This document shows, piece by piece, positions 60,177-64,000 of a stretch of 64,000 nt of DNA. A model generated the notes under the pieces. The model was not told where the DNA came from, did no database searches, and saw only the letters and a program-made list of their open reading frames with translations. The stretch is from Balaenoptera acutorostrata (taxonomy: Eukaryota; Chordata; Mammalia; Artiodactyla; Balaenopteridae), in contig NC_080075.1 of NCBI RefSeq assembly GCF_949987535.1, forward strand, positions 3,410,001-3,474,000, read 5' to 3'. A program made the position numbers and the translations under genes. How positions within the stretch are numbered: position 1 is the first letter of the stretch; each line of letters begins with the position of its first letter.

Positions 60177-60356
60177 CCAGATCACCCAAGCTTCTCCTCT
60201 CGGTCCCCTTTTAATTTTTACAGGGCAGGTTTCAACACCAAAGAGGTTGATCAAATAGAAGACTGTGCTCATGGCCACAAGGTAGATCAGGGCTCCAGAG
60301 AAGGGAGTCAAGACATAGGCGGCTGGGACAGGCTCTGTTCTCTTCAGAAAGTTCTT
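60177..60356 (-). other. candidate exon or decayed coding fragment (membrane segment)
   Basis: On the minus strand a 180-bp open segment (exactly 60 codons) sits between an acceptor-like 'ttctctcttag' ending at 60357 and a donor-like 'gtgaga' at 60176-60171 after 'atctgg'. The translation starts KNFLKRTEPVP and continues into a hydrophobic stretch from about residue 16 to 41 (includes 'GALIYLVAMSTVFYLINLFG'), then a basic patch (VKIKRGPRGE). That is the pattern of a single transmembrane helix with a positive flank. Third positions favour C/G in the hydrophobic half. If the donor is ignored the frame runs on to a TGA at about 60110. I do not recognise the protein. No partner exon was found in the window, and a chance open frame of this size is quite possible. 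Confidence 0.3.
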
Positions 60357-60699
60357 CTAAGAGAGAACTATTTTTTCCCAAATATTTCCATCCAGTGAAA
60401 ACCTACCTAGAAAGAAAACTGCCTTTGGGTTTCTCTGACAAAGATTTCTCCCTGTTGGCATCTGATGAGGGTTACAGGGACTATGCCTGGGCCTCCTTGC
60501 AGAATTTCTCTACTTGCTGCTGGGAAAGTGAGTAAAGCACAAGTGTTCTGGGGTTTTCCACAGCACCCTGCAGCCTGCACTGACTGCTTCCTCATGCCGG
60601 GCCCTCCCAGGCAGGCGGCAGGGGCTTCTCTGCAGTGGTCCCTGCATTTACGGATGTCTGGGTCAGGGCCGCCCACTCCCCAGCTGTCTAAAGGCAGTA
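60357..60699. other. unique sequence beside the candidate exon
   Basis: Frames on both strands, including an 89-codon minus frame at 60407-60676, with no known domain. Confidence 0.35.
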
Positions 60700-62504
60700 G
60701 GTCCCAGGAGTATAGGTATTAGCTTTTCTTGGTGGAATTTTTGGTAGAATTCCCCTGTGAAGCCATCTGGTCTTGGGCTTTTGTTTGCTGGGATTTTTTA
60801 ATTTAAAAATTCAATTTAACTTCTAGTGGTCAGTCTGTTCAGATTGTCTGTGTTTTCCTTTGTGGTTTGATGATTTTCTTTGGTACTCTGCCTGTGTTCC
60901 TTTCTTTCTTCTTTTTGTATATCTATTGTAGGTTTTTGATTTGTGGTTACCATGGCGTTCATATATGTTGACCTATAACTATATCTACTTTTTAAAAACT
61001 GATAGACATTTAAGTTCAAACACATTCTAAAAGATCTACCTTTTTTTACTGCCCTCTCCCACATTTTGTGTTTTTGATGTCATGTTTTACATCTTCATGT
61101 TTATCTCTTCACTGTTTACTGTAGTTATAGTTTCTTTTACATTTTTTTCGGTCTTTAAATCTTTGTACTAGCTTTTTTAAGTGGTTGATCCTCAGCCCTT
61201 ACTATATATTTGCCTTTTCTAGTGGAATTTTTCCTTTCTTATAGATTCTTACTTCTTCTTACAGCCTTTTCTTTTCCAGTTAGAGAAGACACTTTGACAT
61301 TTATTTTTGGGTAGGTTTAGTATTGATAAACTCTTTTAGTTTTTGCTTCTCTTAGTTCTTTCTCTCTCCTTCGATTCAAAATTATAATCTTGCTGGGTAG
61401 AGTATCCTAAGTTGCAGGTTTTTTCCTTTCAGTACTTTGAATATATCCTGCTACTCCCTCCGGCCTGCAAAGTTTCTGCAGAGAAAGCAGTTGATTGCCT
61501 TATGAAGGTTCTCTCGCATAGGACTCTTTGTTTTTCTCCCGCTGCCTTTAGAATTCTCTTTAACTTTTGCCATTTTAATGATGATATGTCTTGGTGTGGG
61601 CCTATTTGGGTTCATCGTGTTTGGGACCCTCCGTGCTTCCTGTACCTGGATATCTGTTTCCTTCTTCATGTTTGGGACGTTCTCAGCCATAATTTCATCA
61701 AATACGTTTCTGACATGTAAGGTGAGGGCTGCGGTGGGCTGGCCACAGGCAGAGGTCCAGGCTGCTTCTGATGCTTTGCTTGTCAAGCGGCAGCAACGGT
61801 AGCCCCGGCGACATCTGAGTCTCCTTTGTCTCTCGGAGCTGATTACCCTCCCCAGCCTCTGCGTCCCCCACCCGATTCTGGAACCTGCAGGGCAGACGGG
61901 GCCCCCGTGGGCCTGGGCAGTCGGGGTCCAGCGGAGATAGAGGTCGGGACCACCTCTGATGCATCGCCAGCCTAAGTACAGTAATGGCCGCCCTCGCTGT
62001 GCTCAGACGCCGCCCCGGGTCCAAGTTGCCTCTGCATCCCACGGCCAAGCTCTCGCCAGGTCATAGTAGCCTTCTCTGCAGTGTGGCGCCGTGATGTGAA
62101 CGCTTGTGCTCCTCACTGGTGGGGTCCCGGCTTCCACAGCCCTGTTAGTCCCACTGACCCTCCAACCAGCCAGGGGGGCTCGTCTTCCCTGTGTTGGACC
62201 CCAGGGCTGGGGGTCCCAATATGTGGCTCAAACCACTCGCTCCCCAGGACAGATCTCCGCTCCCCTCCACCCCATGTCATCTCCCTTTGAGTCCCCTCCC
62301 AGGGGAACAGGTCCTGACCTGATGGCTTCTGTTCCCGTCCTACCTGATTCAGTGGATCTTTCTTACAGCCTTGGTTGTACAGGAGTCTTTCTGCCAGTTT
62401 CCAGTTAGTTTTCAGTGAGAATCGTTCCACATGTAGATGTATTTTTGATGTGTTTGTAGGGGGAGGTGGGTTCCACGCCCTCCACCCTGCCATCTTGATC
62501 AATC
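60700..62504 (-). mobile_element. LINE-1 with 5' end joined to reverse-transcriptase sequence
   Basis: On the minus strand it starts at about 62504 with 'gatcaagatggcagggtgga', the usual L1 5' start. It continues through 'gagcgagtggtttgagccac' and 'gggacccccagccctggggt' and through a non-coding 5' region with 'gtactgaaaggaaaaaacct' and 'aggatactctacccagcaag'. Near 60805-60725 it switches to ORF2 coding for a reverse-transcriptase motif (SPRPDGFTGEFYQK). The intervening kilobases of ORF1 and ORF2 are absent, so the copy is internally deleted or rearranged. The 5' UTR is CpG-rich, which explains local GC at 61.8-62.3 kb. Confidence 0.8.
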
Positions 62505-63046
62505 TCAGAAAGCTTGTGTTTTTAAACAAAATAGCCTGGTTTGGCATCAGAATCAGTTTTAAGCAGAAGAGCAGAGGCACTGAAGCTGGAATGATGGACT
62601 GAAGTCTGGTCAGAAGGGCCTTCAGTGCTTGGCAGAGACTGAAGATCTGAAATACGAGGGGAGGGGGGAAGTGCAGGTTGAGGCTTTGGGGGTAGAATCT
62701 ACAGGATTTGGCAAAGGTTTGGGTGGTGGGAGTAGCAAGTGTGGCTTCTGGGGATGGTGGCGCTGTGACAGAAATGAAATGTGCAGGAGTGGGACTCTGG
62801 GTGGTCAGTGTGGCTGTGGACTTTGGTGCTGGCCGTTACTGGATGTCCAGGGGGAGAAGGTAACAGTAGGTGGGATGTGGGTGGGGCTGCTTTAAGATGG
62901 GTTGGAGCTGAGAGAGGACCCATTTGGGCATCATCAGATTAGTGACAGTGGTTGAAAGTGTGAGTCTGTATTGAAGGAGTCCGGAATAACCACTGTGGCA
63001 TGAAAATTATTTTGAACGGAAGGCATTTGAGAATAGATGTTACTTT
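62505..63046. other. unique sequence
   Basis: G-rich on the plus strand at 62650-62900. No gene or repeat recognised. Confidence 0.4.
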
Positions 63047-63366
63047 TCTTTCTCTTTCTACTCTCCCTATCCCTCCTCCCCCTCCTTCTCCATCTCCTTC
63101 TCCTTCTCCTTCTCCTTCTCCTTCTCCTTCCCCTTCCCCTTCCCCTTCCCCTTCCCCTTCCCCTTCCCCTTCCCCTCCCTCTCCCTCTCCCTCTCCCTCT
63201 CCCTCTCCCTCTCCCTCTCCCTCTCCCTCTCCTCCTCCTCCTCCTCCTCCTCCTCCTCCTCCTCCTCCTCCTCCTCCTCCTCCTCCTCCTCCTCCTCCTC
63301 CTCCTCCTTCTTCTTCTTCTTCTTCTTCTTCTTCTTCTTCTTCTTCTTCTTCTTCTTCTTCTTCCT
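63047..63366. repeat. layered polypyrimidine tract
   Basis: Ordered blocks on the plus strand: (CTTCTC)n to about 63128, (CCCCTT)n to about 63174, (CCCTCT)n to about 63230, (CCT)n to about 63307, (CTT)n to 63366. The six-frame Ser/Pro, Leu, Glu/Gly and Lys runs are artefacts. Confidence 0.98.
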
Positions 63367-63379
63367 CCAAAGAGCAGAA

Positions 63380-63830
63380 ACTCTCAAAAGAACTCAACTG
63401 TCAAAATCCCTCCCCTGGGACTTTTGAAACCAGGGAAATTCGACTCATCACTGAACAGGAGAAATTGGCACCCTACCTAAACAGACATTGTCCCCAAATT
63501 ATCATATCTCCTATCTATTCTCCTAAGGGCCTATTATCTTTCCTAAAAGTCATTTGTTTTCCCCTAGTACCCCTTCTCAACTCCCTCCCCCATTAAAAAG
63601 TCATATGTTTTTCCATAAGTGTCCTTCTCCCCATCCTTTTCTCCTAGTAAGATGATATATAAGCCCCCGATTCTAACCACCTCCTTAAGTCATAATTTTC
63701 TGTGAGCTTCCATGTATGTATGTGAATAAAAATCTGTCTTTTGTCTTGCTAATTTGTCTTGTTGTCAGTTTAATTCACAGGCCCCCAAGAACTGAACATA
63801 ATAGAGCAGAGGGAAAGTTTTTCTTCCTTA
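63380..63830 (+). mobile_element. ERV-type LTR (solo or partial)
   Basis: An LTR-like promoter-to-polyadenylation layout: TATATAA at 63656-63662, AATAAA at 63725-63730, then a U5-like stretch 'ttgtcttgttgtcagtttaa', 'ttcacaggcccccaagaact' and 'gagcagagggaaagtttttc'. The 70-bp TATA-to-poly(A) spacing suits a short R region of class I type. No retroviral gene remnants or primer-binding site are visible. The left border is not resolved, because the pyrimidine tract adjoins it. Confidence 0.6.
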
Positions 63831-64000
63831 AGTGTATCATCGCCCAAGGAGAGAGAGAAGGGCGGAGGCCAGAACTTCAAGAATACCAACAGATAGTTGT
63901 CCAGAGGAGAAGAATAAAGAAATGGATGTGGAATGGTCAGAGAAGGAGGGGGGGACTCAGGAGAGTGTGGGGAGTGAACGGTTTCAAGATACAAGGGTGG
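63831..64000. other. purine-rich unique end of window
   Basis: AG-rich on the plus strand, no feature recognised. Confidence 0.4.

Noticed and set aside
60177..60356. Identity of the candidate exon as a small mitochondrial membrane subunit (COX7-like)
   Set aside because: By eye a few residues line up (KRT, SGA, G-V-E, PV, final W) but gaps are needed and DNA similarity is too weak to claim homology.
62939..63596. Glu/Gly, Ser/Pro and poly-Leu frames up to 198 codons
   Set aside because: Products of the layered CTT/CCT repeats.
1..64000. CRISPR array, tRNA, rRNA, U6, 7SK or Y RNA genes
   Set aside because: No spaced direct repeats of CRISPR type and no recognisable RNA gene sequence. tRNA-like boxes occur only inside SINEs.

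Overview
The window looks like 64 kb of non-coding mammalian DNA, most likely from a cetacean (whale or dolphin). The best evidence is a set of tRNA-derived CHR-type SINEs, near 8.35, 13.2, 20.3, 20.8, 32.8 and 56.1 kb. They carry the typical 'gggaagccc' / 'gggacttccctggtgg' end, and several keep intact target-site duplications (TSDs). LINE-1 3' ends of the cetartiodactyl type occur next to them. MIR, L2, hAT and LTR fossils common to all placental mammals fill much of the rest. I saw no bacterial-style operons, no rRNA or tRNA genes, no CRISPR array and no convincing complete protein-coding gene. Long open frames come from low-complexity repeats or transposon remnants.

Layout. 0-5 kb: a compound CA microsatellite, MIR and L2 fossils, then unique, AT-balanced sequence that reads like conserved non-coding DNA (2.45-4.56 kb). 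5-13.5 kb: L1 3' ends (4.92, 6.8, 7.9, 10.6 kb), L2 pieces and two SINEs. 13.6-17.2 kb: a long ancient repeat, L2 and a 550-bp TCTA-type microsatellite. 18-25 kb: LTRs, two SINEs, old L1, MIR and L2. 25-29.4 kb: a very decayed, AT-rich L1. 29.5-32.7 kb: mostly unique, homeodomain-motif-rich sequence. 33.4-33.9 kb: a pyrimidine tract. 34-51 kb: MER5A, MIRs, several MLT1-like LTRs on both strands, and several L1 ends, including one with a 5' inversion and one nested in an LTR. 51.5-60 kb: mostly unique sequence with MER20, one CHR SINE and a Tigger-like piece. 60.2 kb (minus): an isolated 180-bp open, hydrophobic, splice-flanked segment that is the only plausible exon I found. 60.7-62.5 kb: an L1 5' end fused to reverse-transcriptase sequence. 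63.05-63.8 kb: a second pyrimidine tract and an ERV-type LTR.

Interpretation. This fits a gene desert or a very large intron, with islands of unique sequence that may be developmental enhancers separated by layers of retrotransposons. Conservation cannot be measured from one sequence, so the enhancer reading is inference. Repeat family names come from remembered consensus patterns and boundaries are usually good to about 10-30 bases, except where a TSD fixes them exactly.
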